64,000 bases of DNA from UBA4479 sp963974935 (GTDB taxonomy: Bacteria > Pseudomonadota > Alphaproteobacteria > Rhodospirillales > Casp-alpha2). Below are positions 18,094 through 27,565 of the stretch, in pieces. Every line of letters starts with the position of its first letter. Position 1 is the first letter of the stretch. Under the pieces are notes generated by a model, which saw only the letters and a program-made list of their open reading frames with translations, was not told where the DNA came from and made no database searches. The DNA is taken from assembly GCA_963974935.1 (NCBI GenBank), contig CAXBEV010000013.1, positions 1-64,000 on the forward strand, given 5' to 3'. The position numbers and the translations under genes are program-made.

Positions 18094-18591
18094 TCAGACT
18101 GACGAAAGACACGACTGAGAAGGCGTTGCCAGATATCCGCAGCAAAACCCGAAAGCGATATATACCTTGAAAGAAAGGATACGCGTAATAATCCTTGAAG
18201 GACGAGTAATTAGGGGGGCCGTCGCGCTGTACAAGTAAGAAGACGTCGCCGAGAGCTTGTACTATTTGTGGTCCAGGAAACTTCCTTGAGACCGATGCTC
18301 AGCCTGATCGACCTGCAGAAAACTTCTTCTTGCGCACTGGCGCCAACTACCGCGAGCCTGTCATCAAACACAATCGCACGGCTCGCGGTAGTGCCTTGTT
18401 AAATTGCGAGTATACAGTTCATAAAACCCAATGCGTTTTTGACATAACAACGATTAGACAATGATCATCAATATAAGGTGCCCCTGATTTACTAGCTGTT
18501 TAGTCCCGCCATTCGTAAAATCACCGTCGCGCACCACCCGACACCTGCGCCGAACTCGACAGCGCACCCAATCGGCGCTAAGACGAATGGT
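18094..18591. other. Intergenic region with long inverted repeat and an IS481 end
   Basis: About 500 bp without a gene I can support. It holds a 13-bp inverted repeat with a 21-nt loop (ACTACCGCGAGCC at 18346-18358 against its complement at 18380-18392) and a copy of the IS481 terminal sequence at 18493-18512. The boundary between the respiratory module and the next gene block probably lies here. Confidence 0.5.
18493..18512 (+). repeat. Solo copy of the IS481 terminus found at 11801-11820
   Basis: Nineteen of 20 bases match 11801-11820 (TAGCTGTTTAGTCCC then GSCAT), in the same orientation. At 11.8 kb this sequence is the transposase stop-codon end of the IS481 remnant. Here no transposase follows, so it is an orphan end. 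Confidence 0.6.
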
Positions 18592-18942
18592 ATGGCTCTT
18601 AGCAAAGCGCAACTCAGCAAATTCGAAAAGCACCTGATTGCCCTTGGCTATGAGTTGGCGGCAGTTTCGAGCATCTCAGCAGACTCAAGAAAGCCGGTGC
18701 AACTCGACCAAACCTCAGTCGGGCGTTTGTCGCGGATGGATGCGATGCAGGGGCAAGCAATGCAGCTTGAAACCGAGCGACGGCGCGCCGTCGAACAACA
18801 ACGCATCGAAGCTGCGCTGATGCGTATCCGTGACGGTGACTTCGGGTATTGCACGGAATGCGGAGAAGACATTGCACTAAAGCGTCTGCAATACGACCCG
18901 ACCGTGCCGACCTGCATTGATTGCCAACGCGCCCGAGACTAA
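18592..18942 (+). CDS. DksA/TraR family C4 zinc-finger protein
   Basis: 116 residues. A helical N-terminal half (LSKAQLSKFEKHLIALGYEL, later ETERRRAVEQQRIEAALMRI) is followed by GDFGYCTECGEDIALKRLQY and a second pair in PTCIDCQ, making the C4 zinc finger (CxxC-N17-CxxC). Short DksA-like proteins of this type may bind the RNA polymerase secondary channel, but the two coiled-coil tip aspartates of DksA are not evident here, so DksA-like control is uncertain. It lies 45 bp upstream of the P-type ATPase in the same direction. Confidence 0.85.
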   Translation: MALSKAQLSKFEKHLIALGYELAAVSSISADSRKPVQLDQTSVGRLSRMDAMQGQAMQLETERRRAVEQQRIEAALMRIRDGDFGYCTECGEDIALKRLQYDPTVPTCIDCQRARD

Positions 18943-18987
18943 ACCGCATTCACGTCAGCAAATACGTTAGCGAAGGTGAAACCAACC

Positions 18988-21657
18988 ATGCCCCCGCCGC
19001 CCGCCGCCGAGTCTGAAACGTTTCCAGAGACCGGCGATAACGGCCTGACCGAGCCCGAGGCAGAAGCACGCCTTAAAAGCGTCGGCCCGAACACTTTGCC
19101 GCCACCAAAATTAGCAGGCGTCGTGGCGCTGTTCTTACACCAATTTCTAAGTCCGTTTATCTATATTCTGATCATCGCCGCCGCCGCGTCGCTGAGCATC
19201 GGGCAAATTTCCAGCGCGATTTTCATCGTCGCGGTGCTGCTGATCAATGCGCTTATCGGCACGTTGCAGGAATTTTCCGCGCAAAAAGCCGCCGTCGCCT
19301 TGCGGGGCATGGTCAAAGGCAATGCTCGGGTGATCCGCGAGGGTACGCCGCAGGCAATAAATGTTGAGACCATCGTGCCCGGTGATCTTGTGATGCTGTC
19401 TTCGGGCGACAAAGTGCCGGCAGACATGACGCTGCGCTCGACCGACGAACTGGCCATCGACGAGTCGATGCTGAGCGGTGAATCCCTCGCCGTCTCAAAG
19501 ACAATCTCCATCCAAGACAACACCGATGAAAAAGCTGGGCGCTGCTTTGCAGGCTCGGTGGTCACGCACGGGCGCGGTATCGGAGTAGTGACGGCGACAG
19601 GCTATGCCACCACCATCGGCGGCATCGCTCGTGAAGTGAACAGAGAACGCATCTCCGAGCCGCCGCTGATCATTCGCATTCGCCGATTTACCTATCAAGT
19701 CGCGGTCGGCATTGTCATCGCGATCGCCCTGCTGGTTGGCTTAATGATGCTACAAGGCGGCTATGCGCCGGCAGACATGGCGCTGATGTCCATCGGCCTC
19801 GCGGTCTCGGCCATTCCCGAGGGCCTGCCCGCCGCCGTGACCGTTGCACTCGCCATCGGTATGTCGCGCATGTCGAAGCGCAACGTCATCATCCGTCAAT
19901 TGGCGGCAGTGGAATCGCTTGGATCCTGCACGTTCATCTGTTCGGATAAAACCGGCACGTTAACGGTCAATCAACTGACCATTCAAGAAGTCGTACTGCC
20001 CAGCGGCAACAACTGTCGCTTCGATGGCGAAGGGGTCGGGCCGGGCGACATTGCAGTCTGCGATATACCGGATGATCAAATGATACCGAGGCTCCGCGAT
20101 ATCTGCATCACCGGCGTGCTGGCCAATGAGAGCTATTTGGACTACGCCGGCGGCGATTGGGTGTCTGACGGTGACATCGTCGACGTTGCGTTTTTGGTGA
20201 TGGCCAAAAAGGTCGGTCTATCGCTCAGCGACATCCGAAACGAACAAATCCGCAAGCAACTGATTCCTTATGAGTCCGAGCGTGCCTATTCCGGCAGCAT
20301 CAATCTACGCGACGGCAAAGCCTGGCTGCATATCAAAGGAAGTCCTGAAAAAGTGATTGCGGCGTGCTCGCAGATGCTGACCCGCGACGGCGCCGTGCCG
20401 ATTGACGAGACTGCGATTACCGCACAATTCAACACCCTCGCCGCCAAGGGATATCGGATCATCGCCCTCGCACATCGAACCCTCGACGACACAGGGTCAA
20501 AAGTCGATATGACCAACATGACTTTTCTGGGCATGGTGGCGATGATCGATCCGGTACGTGGTGAAGCCTATGAGGCCGTTGCGATGTGCCGACGCGGCGG
20601 GATTGAGGTTGCTATGGTAACCGGCGACCATCCCGCGACGGCACGTGCCATTGCCGCCGACATCGGGATCGGCAGCGCCAACGAAAAAGTGGTCACGGGT
20701 GATGATCTTCAGTGCGCCCAAGACCAGGGCCCGAATGCCCTGGACGCGCGGATCAAGGATGCCCGCGTCTTCGCCCGAATAGCGCCCCTGCAAAAGCGCG
20801 ACATCGTCACGAGCTTCATGCGCCAAGGACATTTTGTGGCCGTGACCGGTGACGGCGTCAACGATGCCCCCGCCATGCGCGCGGCGAACGCCGGGGTCGC
20901 CATGGGTAAATCCGGCACCGACGTTGCGAAAGAAACCGCTGATCTGATTATCACCGACGACAGCTTTTCATCCATCGTGACAGGCATCGAAGAAGGCCGC
21001 ATCGTCTATAACAACATCCGCAAAGTCATCGCGCTGCTGATCGCGACGGGCTTTTCTGCGTTGCTCTTATTCTTTTTGACTGTCTTCGCCGGTTTGCCGA
21101 TGCCGCTTTTGGCGGTGCAGTTGCTATGGCTCAACCTGATCGCCAACGGCCTACAGGACGTTGCGTTGGCATTCGAGCCGAAAGAAGGTGACGAGCTCGA
21201 CTTTCCACCCCGCAACCCCGATGAGCCGATCTTCGAGCATCATATTATCGAACACGTTTTAGTCGTCGGCGGCGCCATGGGCGCGCTCGCGTTCGCAAGT
21301 TATGCTTGGATGATCGACAGCGGCATGCAGGAAAGTGAAGCGCGCAGTTTGATGTTGATGCTAATGATCATGTTCGGCAATATCCACGCCCTCAGCAGCC
21401 GCTCAGAACGGACCTCGCTGTTCCGTATTCGCTTCTTCGCAAATCCGTTTCTGGCGCTGGCAGTTCCCGTCGCCCAGCTGACCCATATCGCGGCAGCGTA
21501 CGTGCCGGGCCTGAAAGACGTGCTCGGCCTGCACCCACTCAGCCTCGCCCAATGGATCACATTGTTTTGCGTCGCCCTCGTGTTATTGGCCATCGAGGAA
21601 GCACACAAATGGAGCATCCGCATACGTCATCGACGCCGCAAGGCGACGCCCGTCTAA
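18988..21657 (+). CDS. Cation-transporting P-type ATPase (P2 type)
   Basis: 889 residues in the inner membrane. The actuator-domain loop has DESMLSGESLAVSKT, the M4 ion-binding segment AIPEGLPAAVTVALA, the phosphorylation site CSDKTGTLTVNQL (aspartate about residue 320), the nucleotide-binding motif KGSPEKVI, and the hinge VTGDGVNDAPAMRAANAGVA. This is a P2A/P2-like pump of the Ca2+ or Na+ family. In M6, where SERCA-like pumps have NLVTDG, this protein has NLIANGLQDVALAFEP, so the Ca2+ site is not canonical and the ion is uncertain. ATG 18988 is chosen; a GTG at 18976 is also in frame. It overlaps the MATE gene stop by 4 bp, convergently. Confidence 0.88.
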   Translation: MPPPPAAESETFPETGDNGLTEPEAEARLKSVGPNTLPPPKLAGVVALFLHQFLSPFIYILIIAAAASLSIGQISSAIFIVAVLLINALIGTLQEFSAQKAAVALRGMVKGNARVIREGTPQAINVETIVPGDLVMLSSGDKVPADMTLRSTDELAIDESMLSGESLAVSKTISIQDNTDEKAGRCFAGSVVTHGRGIGVVTATGYATTIGGIAREVNRERISEPPLIIRIRRFTYQVAVGIVIAIALLVGLMMLQGGYAPADMALMSIGLAVSAIPEGLPAAVTVALAIGMSRMSKRNVIIRQLAAVESLGSCTFICSDKTGTLTVNQLTIQEVVLPSGNNCRFDGEGVGPGDIAVCDIPDDQMIPRLRDICITGVLANESYLDYAGGDWVSDGDIVDVAFLVMAKKVGLSLSDIRNEQIRKQLIPYESERAYSGSINLRDGKAWLHIKGSPEKVIAACSQMLTRDGAVPIDETAITAQFNTLAAKGYRIIALAHRTLDDTGSKVDMTNMTFLGMVAMIDPVRGEAYEAVAMCRRGGIEVAMVTGDHPATARAIAADIGIGSANEKVVTGDDLQCAQDQGPNALDARIKDARVFARIAPLQKRDIVTSFMRQGHFVAVTGDGVNDAPAMRAANAGVAMGKSGTDVAKETADLIITDDSFSSIVTGIEEGRIVYNNIRKVIALLIATGFSALLLFFLTVFAGLPMPLLAVQLLWLNLIANGLQDVALAFEPKEGDELDFPPRNPDEPIFEHHIIEHVLVVGGAMGALAFASYAWMIDSGMQESEARSLMLMLMIMFGNIHALSSRSERTSLFRIRFFANPFLALAVPVAQLTHIAAAYVPGLKDVLGLHPLSLAQWITLFCVALVLLAIEEAHKWSIRIRHRRRKATPV

Positions 21658-23078
21658 GCTCCAGGCGCCTGAGCTTTCATGTCGCGGATATCACGCATCA
21701 CCAGCCGCTGAAACCGAATGCTCAACCAAATCAACGAGACGAGCGTGCCGACCATGATCCCGTGAAACAAGCCAACCACACCATTGTCCATCACGAACGC
21801 CGACACGTAACCGACCGGGACCATCACGCCGAAAAAGCTGGCGGTTTGAATGACACTGGGCGCCCACACATCTTTGCGGCCCCGTAGCGCGTTCGCCATC
21901 ACCGCCTGACCGCCGTCGGGGACGAACACCCAGGTGATAAAGCCGACTGTGATCACGGCTTCGGCCAGCAACGCTGGATCATCTGAATAAATCCCGGCGA
22001 ATGGCCCTGGGAAAAAGTAAGTTGCGACTCCGCAAACGGCCATGACCAAAGTTGCCAGTGCGAGGCCGGTCCAACCCGCTAAGGCGGTATCCGGCCCATC
22101 GCCGCGCCCATACGCGATACCGACACGAACTGCCGTCGCAGCCCCGATCCCCAGTGCCAGCATGAACGCCAACGCCATCAAATTAAGCGTCATGCCGTAT
22201 GCCGCCAGCGGGATTTTACCGAGCCAGCCTGCGAACGCATTAAGCGCTGCAAACGCAATACTCTCGACACCGACGCTGAGCCCGATGGCATAGCCGATGC
22301 GCCTAAGTTCCTGCCAAGCTTTGAAGCCACCCTCAAGCGGGGCACGAATGGCAAACGTCGCATGATCACGCATCATCCACACCAGCCATCCGAGCGAGAT
22401 CGCCATAAACCATCTAGACGCCGTTGTCGCCCACGCCGCCCCCGCAGCGCCCATCGCGTCAAATCCGAAATGCCCCTCGATCAGCACCCAGTTCAGCGCA
22501 ACGTTGAGAATATTCGCCGCCACCATCACCAACATCACCCTGGATGGGCGCCTGACCGCTTCCAGAAAATACCCGGAGCTCAAAAACAACAAATGCCCCG
22601 GCAGCCCAAAACCGATAATCGCCATGATGCGCCCGCCGTTTTCGGCAATGTCGGCGGTCTGCCCGGTCAGCGTCAAAATCGTCTCGCCGAACAAGGCGAC
22701 GGTGACGCAGATCACCCCCAAAATCGATGCATAGGTTAAAGATCGGCGCCACACCGGCCCACACTCTTCGGGGTGTCCGCGCCCATAAGCGTTGGCGCTC
22801 AACACCATGGTACCCATGATCATGCCCAAAGACGTGATCATCATCGGCATCACCAGCCCAACGCCGATGGCCAAATAGGCCAACTCCTCAGCATCGTAGT
22901 GCCCGGTCATGATGGTATCGGCCATCACCAAAAACAAAAACCCAGACCGCGATACGACAATCGGCGCCGCCAATCGTACAAGCTCGCCGCTATGGCGCTT
23001 CAGGCGTCCACGAATACCTTCGGTCGCCAACCTTGTTTGCATGGGCGCGACGGGTGTTTCCATCCACTTCTTAGACAT
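21654..23078 (-). CDS. MATE family multidrug/toxin efflux transporter
   Basis: About 474 residues with twelve predicted membrane helices in two homologous halves. The first half begins GELVRLAAPIVVSRSGFLFLV, followed by MADTIMTGHYDAEELAYLAIG; the second half begins RRIGYAIGLSVGVESIAFAAL. This is the DinF/NorM-like MATE layout, cation-coupled drug or metabolite export in the inner membrane. The substrate is unknown. The frame opens at 23108; ATG 23078 (MSKKWMETP) was chosen, but neither start has a clear ribosome binding site. A palindromic repeat unit lies between it and the divergent EamA gene. Confidence 0.86.
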   Translation of the reverse strand: MSKKWMETPVAPMQTRLATEGIRGRLKRHSGELVRLAAPIVVSRSGFLFLVMADTIMTGHYDAEELAYLAIGVGLVMPMMITSLGMIMGTMVLSANAYGRGHPEECGPVWRRSLTYASILGVICVTVALFGETILTLTGQTADIAENGGRIMAIIGFGLPGHLLFLSSGYFLEAVRRPSRVMLVMVAANILNVALNWVLIEGHFGFDAMGAAGAAWATTASRWFMAISLGWLVWMMRDHATFAIRAPLEGGFKAWQELRRIGYAIGLSVGVESIAFAALNAFAGWLGKIPLAAYGMTLNLMALAFMLALGIGAATAVRVGIAYGRGDGPDTALAGWTGLALATLVMAVCGVATYFFPGPFAGIYSDDPALLAEAVITVGFITWVFVPDGGQAVMANALRGRKDVWAPSVIQTASFFGVMVPVGYVSAFVMDNGVVGLFHGIMVGTLVSLIWLSIRFQRLVMRDIRDMKAQAPGA

Positions 23079-23255
23079 GAAAATGCCGAGGGTGTCACGG
23101 CGATGCATAGCCGTGTCGAGCTGCCAAGCAGCAACCCGAAAAAGCGACTTCCCGGATGCGTAGCAGGCCGGGGTCTTGAAGTGACAACCGAATGGACCGA
23201 AGAAAAAGCATTCAGAACGTTTTTATAAGGCGGCATTGGCGGCTAAAGTTCTGGC

Positions 23256-24131
23256 ATGTCTGAGCCCGCACAAATAAACGACACACGCGCCGGTATTTTT
23301 TGGATGGTCACCACCATGTTGATGTTCGTATCCATGGATACGTGCGCCAAGTATTTGGTCGCCCACTACCCGACCATGCAGGTCGTTTGGGCGCGGTATT
23401 TCTTTCAGGTCGTCATCTTATTCATCGTGTTAGCACCGCGCCTGCCGGTGTTGATCAGAACCCAAAGCCTGAAGTTTCAGTTGATGCGGTCGATCTTTCT
23501 GTTGGGCGCGACATTGTTCTTTTTTACCGGGCTCGGCACCATTCAGGTCGCCGAAGCCAGTGCCGTGATGTTTACCGCACCATTGATGGTGACGGCCCTG
23601 GCACCGCTGGTGTTGAAAGAAAAAGTCGGCATTCGACGTTATGGATCGGTTGTCGTCGGCTTTATCGGCGCGTTGATCATCATCCGCCCGGGTCAAGACG
23701 CACTCGACGTAGGGGCATTTTGGGTGCTGGGGGCTGCGGCGTTCTACGCGTGCTATCAACTCAGCACGCGCGCACTGAGCCAGCAGGATTCGGTGCTGAC
23801 AACGTTATTCTATAGCGCATTGCTCGGTGCCATCGTGATGAGCGCCATCGTCCCATTCGAGTTTCAAATGCCGACACCACTGGATTGGGTCGTAATGGTG
23901 CTCGCAGGCCTTTTCGGGACCCTTGGCCACTTCTGTATGATCAAGGCACTCACGGTGGCCGAAGCATCCAGGCTGGCGCCCTACAGCTATACCAATCTGC
24001 TTTGGGCCACGTTGATCGGCTTTATTTTGTTCGGCACCCTACCCGATCTCTGGACCTATGTCGGGGCTGCCGTGATCATTGCATCCGGGCTTTATATTCT
24101 GCATCGCGAACGACAGAAGCGTCCTACATAA
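23256..24131 (+). CDS. EamA/DMT family transporter
   Basis: 291 residues with ten predicted membrane helices in two EamA halves. The first half opens AGIFWMVTTMLMFVSMDTCA and the second opens ALDVGAFWVLGAAAFYACY. Other recognisable segments are VAEASAVMFTAPLMVTALAP and VAEASRLAPYSYTNLLWATL, typical of the drug/metabolite transporter superfamily in alphaproteobacteria. It probably exports an amino acid or other small metabolite across the inner membrane; the substrate cannot be told. It is divergent from the MATE gene. Confidence 0.87.
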   Translation: MSEPAQINDTRAGIFWMVTTMLMFVSMDTCAKYLVAHYPTMQVVWARYFFQVVILFIVLAPRLPVLIRTQSLKFQLMRSIFLLGATLFFFTGLGTIQVAEASAVMFTAPLMVTALAPLVLKEKVGIRRYGSVVVGFIGALIIIRPGQDALDVGAFWVLGAAAFYACYQLSTRALSQQDSVLTTLFYSALLGAIVMSAIVPFEFQMPTPLDWVVMVLAGLFGTLGHFCMIKALTVAEASRLAPYSYTNLLWATLIGFILFGTLPDLWTYVGAAVIIASGLYILHRERQKRPT

Positions 24132-24160
24132 CCCCATAATTTATCACACAAAACATCCAA

Positions 24161-24178
24161 CCTGACGATTTCGTCAGG
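24161..24178 (+). terminator. Hairpin downstream of the EamA gene
   Basis: A perfect 8-bp inverted repeat (CCTGACGA and TCGTCAGG) with a 2-nt centre lies 29 bp after the EamA stop and upstream of the next gene. A further TCAGG follows at 24185. No long T-run is present, so it may be a weak terminator or a protein-binding site. Confidence 0.35.
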
Positions 24179-24258
24179 GTCCCGTCAGGTTCTAACCGTA
24201 GACAGGGTTCGAATCGTCGATACCGGCGGTCTGGTTTGAATGTACGTTAGGTTTTGTT

Positions 24259-25107
24259 GTGTTTTTAAGTCGTTTTCTTCTCGCCGCATTTATGGTCCTC
24301 CTGTCCGCAACGGGGGTGCATGCTGCATGTGGTCCGTTTCCGACCAGTAAGTACTTGGGCACCTATACCCATGCGCAGATCAAAGACTATGTGGCGACAC
24401 AACAAAACGGCGACTGGTCCCCATACCTGTCGCTTTTGCAGGAAAACCTGATGCGCCTTCGGGACATGAACATGTCTGGTGAAGGCGCAGTGTTGCGCGT
24501 CAAAGGCACACCGACGCAACTGAGCTCAAACCAACTGGCGCGGTTTATTTACGTTTCGCAGCAATGGCTTGATGTCGCAAAGTGCCTTTCCGTAGAAGCT
24601 GTGGCTCCGCAAACCGCGTTAAGCATTGACGACTTATCCAATTTTGCCACCGCCGCCGGGGGTGACATGACAACGGCCCTCGAAAGTAGCGCCGTGAGCG
24701 ACGCCCCTAAAACAGAAGAATCAGCCCCTGTCGTCCCCCGTTCCGATGACCGCCTGATCGCTTATCTCGCTGAGCAAAATAAACAACAAGAGCCGCAAGT
24801 CGCCAACGTGGCTACGATGAAACTCTCGGTGCGTATTGAAACCGCATGCAACAGTGGCTACACGTCCTTCAAGGTCGTCAACAACGGTGCCACATGGCCG
24901 GACGTCGGTACGTTTTCGATGTTCCGTATGGATGGCGCGGAGAAGCAATTGATCAGCGCGCGCCGCTTGACCATGAATGCGAACGAGAAAAAGACGTTTT
25001 CGATCACGCCGACGCAGAACCGCACCGGACGCGTCGGAATCTCAATCGAGCCGTCATGGTACGAGCGTCCGTTCACCATGGACGCTGCTGCAAGCTGCGA
25101 TAAATAA
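24259..25107 (+). CDS. Secreted protein of unknown function
   Basis: 282 residues starting at GTG 24259 with AGG seven bases upstream. A clear signal peptide (FLSRFLLAAFMVLLSATGVHA) is followed by CGPFPTSKYLGTYTHAQIKD. The middle is disordered and rich in S, E and P. The C-terminal half (MKLSVRIETACNSGYTSFKV to MDAAASCDK) contains two cysteines and looks like a beta-sandwich. I do not recognise the family. It is probably periplasmic and stands alone, convergent with chaC. Confidence 0.68.
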   Translation: MFLSRFLLAAFMVLLSATGVHAACGPFPTSKYLGTYTHAQIKDYVATQQNGDWSPYLSLLQENLMRLRDMNMSGEGAVLRVKGTPTQLSSNQLARFIYVSQQWLDVAKCLSVEAVAPQTALSIDDLSNFATAAGGDMTTALESSAVSDAPKTEESAPVVPRSDDRLIAYLAEQNKQQEPQVANVATMKLSVRIETACNSGYTSFKVVNNGATWPDVGTFSMFRMDGAEKQLISARRLTMNANEKKTFSITPTQNRTGRVGISIEPSWYERPFTMDAAASCDK

Positions 25108-25119
25108 AAATAAGCTGAA

Positions 25120-25761
25120 TTAGCTTTGTTGAAGGGGGCGCTGGTCGATTTCCGCCAACAAGGCTTCCAGTTCCGGATCAGATACCCCGATCTTCTGCAT
25201 TTCCTCAATCGTCCCCGCCAGATAATCGCGGCAGCGGCCGTATTTACCGCACGCATCCGCCATCAGCTCGGCCATGCGGCGGCGCGGCAACGGGCCTACG
25301 TAATGCGGGTGATCTCGATTGACCACAAAAGTCAGTGCGGCAATACGACCGTGCTCTTCGGTGTCTACCGATATCCACACAGCTTTATAGACACCGCTGC
25401 CCATCTCACGTTCCCACAAACGCTCCCACGCCGCTTCGACATCGTCTTCGATAAGCCGAAACACGAGGCCTCTACAGCCCCCGGCACAGTCTTCCAAGCA
25501 TAAGCCGAGCCCCGGGCGATCCGGCGTGCCGCGGGCGCGGGTCGTCCAGATGTGAAACTTCCGATCATAGCCGCTGATCATGCCAGCCACTTTGGAGTCA
25601 TATTCGAAACACGGATTCCACATCAGCGAACCGAATCCGAACACCCACATCGGCTCACCCTTTGGCCGCGTGGCGCGGGCTTCAAGTTGCGTGCGCTTTT
25701 TCTCTTCGGGTGAGAGCGCAATGAATTCCATGCGCCCGGGCACGTCCGACATCTTGTCCAT
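25120..25761 (-). CDS. chaC: Glutathione-specific gamma-glutamylcyclotransferase (ChaC family)
   Basis: 213 residues. The substrate loop is the ChaC form FGFGSLMWNP (YGSLMW in many relatives), followed by RARGTPDRPGLGLCLEDC and the acid-bearing helix ERLWEREMGSGVYKAVW; the catalytic glutamate is expected here. ChaC proteins cleave glutathione to 5-oxoproline and Cys-Gly in the cytoplasm. It begins 2 bp after the prfC stop on the same strand, so the two form an operon. Confidence 0.9.
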   Translation of the reverse strand: MDKMSDVPGRMEFIALSPEEKKRTQLEARATRPKGEPMWVFGFGSLMWNPCFEYDSKVAGMISGYDRKFHIWTTRARGTPDRPGLGLCLEDCAGGCRGLVFRLIEDDVEAAWERLWEREMGSGVYKAVWISVDTEEHGRIAALTFVVNRDHPHYVGPLPRRRMAELMADACGKYGRCRDYLAGTIEEMQKIGVSDPELEALLAEIDQRPLQQS

Positions 25762-25763
25762 GT

Positions 25764-27350
25764 TTATATAATCTGCTCGCGGGTTTTCATGAATTGCAAG
25801 TCCGGATAGTCCTCAATCGCTTTGTTCAAGTGCCACGCGTTGCGCGCCAGAAACACCGGTTCTCCATCATGATCGACGCCGATAGAGGACCGATTGCCGT
25901 CTAGGAATGTTTTCACGTTCGCAGCCTCCCCGCCAATCCAACGCGCAGTCATCAGATCGGTCTGCTCAAACCGCACCGGGATATCATATTCGGTTCGGAT
26001 GCGATCTGCCATCACTTCGAATTGAAGCGTGCCCACGGCGCCGACGATCCAATCCGAGCCGATACTGGGCTTTATAACGCGCGCGGCGCCTTCTTCGGCA
26101 AGTTGCTGCAATGCGCGGCCCAGATGCTTGGCTTTCAAGGGATCGTCCGGACGGACCTTTTGCAGCATCTCAGGTGCAAAGCTCGGGATGCCGGTAAAGT
26201 GCAGGCTCTCGCCTTCGGTCAACACATCACCGATGCGCAAGTTGCCGTGGTTGGGAATCCCCATGATGTCGCCGGCAAACGCCTCTTCGGCAAGCTCGCG
26301 ATCACGTGCCAAAAACAATACGGCATTATGGACGTTCAAGGACTTCCCGGACCGAACGTGCTTAAGCTTCATACCCCGCTTAAAGCGACCCGAGCAAATC
26401 CGCACAAAAGCGATACGGTCGCGGTGCTTCGGGTCCATGTTCGCCTGAATTTTAAACACCACGCTGGAAAACTTATTTTCGGTCGGCTCGACGATGCGTT
26501 CCTTGGCGTTTTGCGGGCGTGGCGACGGCGCACGCTTAACCAAGCCGTCCAGCAGTTCGCGGACACCGAACGCATTCACCGCGCTGCCGAAATATACCGG
26601 CGTCATGGAGCCGTTGGCGAATGCGTCTTCGTCCAGCGGCGGACAAAGCCCACGCACCATTTCCACTTCTTCACGCAGCTTTTTGACGGCGTAATCGGGT
26701 AATAGCTCATCGAGCTTAGGGTCGTCCAGACCGTTACACGGCTCGCCCATCTCGGGCATTTCGCCTTTGGTGCGCGACGTCAGGATCAAGCGATCATTCA
26801 ATAGGTCATAGCAGCCCAGGAAATCCCGGCCCATGCCGATCGGCCAACTGGCCGGTGTAACGTCGAGGGCCAACGACTGCTCGATCTCGTCCAACAGATC
26901 GAACGGATCGCGAGCTTCACGGTCCATCTTGTTGATGAACGTCGTAATCGGCACGTTTCGAAGCCGGCAGACCTCGAACAGTTTTAGCGTCTGACTTTGG
27001 ATGCCGCGGGCAGCGTCGATCACCATCACCGCGCTGTCGACGGCGGTCAGCGTGCGGTAGGTATCTTCGGAAAAATCTTCGTGCCCCGGGGTGTCCAAAA
27101 GGTTGAACGTGCAATCCGCATATTCGTAGGTCATCACCGATGAGGCGACGGAAATCCCCCGCTCGCGCTCGACTTTCATCCAGTCGGAATGCGCACGCCG
27201 TTGCTCACCCCTGGCCTTCACGGCACCGGCCATCTGAATGGCACCGCCGAACAACAGAAGTTTTTCCGTTAGGGTCGTCTTACCGGCGTCCGGGTGCGCG
27301 ATGATGGCAAACGTGCGTCGTGACGCGATTTCGCGTTCTAGATCAGTCAT
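25764..27350 (-). CDS. prfC: Peptide chain release factor 3
   Basis: 528 residues, the usual RF3 length. The GTPase motifs are G1 IAHPDAGKTTLTEKLL, G2 RGISVASSVMTYEY, G3 LLDTPGHEDFSEDTYRTLTA and G4 TFINKMDREARDP. Two further domains follow, including AEEAFAGDIMGIPNHGNLRI and VGTLQFEVMADRIRTEY. RF3 is a GTPase that recycles RF1/RF2 from the ribosome after termination. It is co-directional with and upstream of chaC. Confidence 0.97.
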   Translation of the reverse strand: MTDLEREIASRRTFAIIAHPDAGKTTLTEKLLLFGGAIQMAGAVKARGEQRRAHSDWMKVERERGISVASSVMTYEYADCTFNLLDTPGHEDFSEDTYRTLTAVDSAVMVIDAARGIQSQTLKLFEVCRLRNVPITTFINKMDREARDPFDLLDEIEQSLALDVTPASWPIGMGRDFLGCYDLLNDRLILTSRTKGEMPEMGEPCNGLDDPKLDELLPDYAVKKLREEVEMVRGLCPPLDEDAFANGSMTPVYFGSAVNAFGVRELLDGLVKRAPSPRPQNAKERIVEPTENKFSSVVFKIQANMDPKHRDRIAFVRICSGRFKRGMKLKHVRSGKSLNVHNAVLFLARDRELAEEAFAGDIMGIPNHGNLRIGDVLTEGESLHFTGIPSFAPEMLQKVRPDDPLKAKHLGRALQQLAEEGAARVIKPSIGSDWIVGAVGTLQFEVMADRIRTEYDIPVRFEQTDLMTARWIGGEAANVKTFLDGNRSSIGVDHDGEPVFLARNAWHLNKAIEDYPDLQFMKTREQII

Positions 27351-27387
27351 AGAGTCTCCGAATTAGATAGCGGCAATGTAGTCATTA

Positions 27388-27560
27388 CCCCCGGAAATTC
27401 CAGGGAAATTCGGAAAAACAGCAGCGCTCTTAGATCCCGGATATTGCCTGCGGCAATTCCGGGAAATCGCAGCGGGAGGATGGCGCCAGCGACACGTCAA
27501 AAAACAAACAATAAAAAGCGGCGACTTCCCGGACGCGCAGCGATCCGGGACCTTGGAGTG
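27388..27560. repeat. Palindromic intergenic repeats (CCCGGA/TCCGGG type)
   Basis: The gap after mscS and upstream of prfC holds at least two hairpins: TCCCGGATATTGCC with its partner GGCAATTCCGGGA at 27435-27466, and GGCGACTTCCCGGACGCG with CGATCCGGGACC at about 27520-27552. The same family occurs at 23148-23185 and 62073-62163. These look like REP-type repeats. Confidence 0.6.
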
Positions 27561-27565
27561 GCCCC

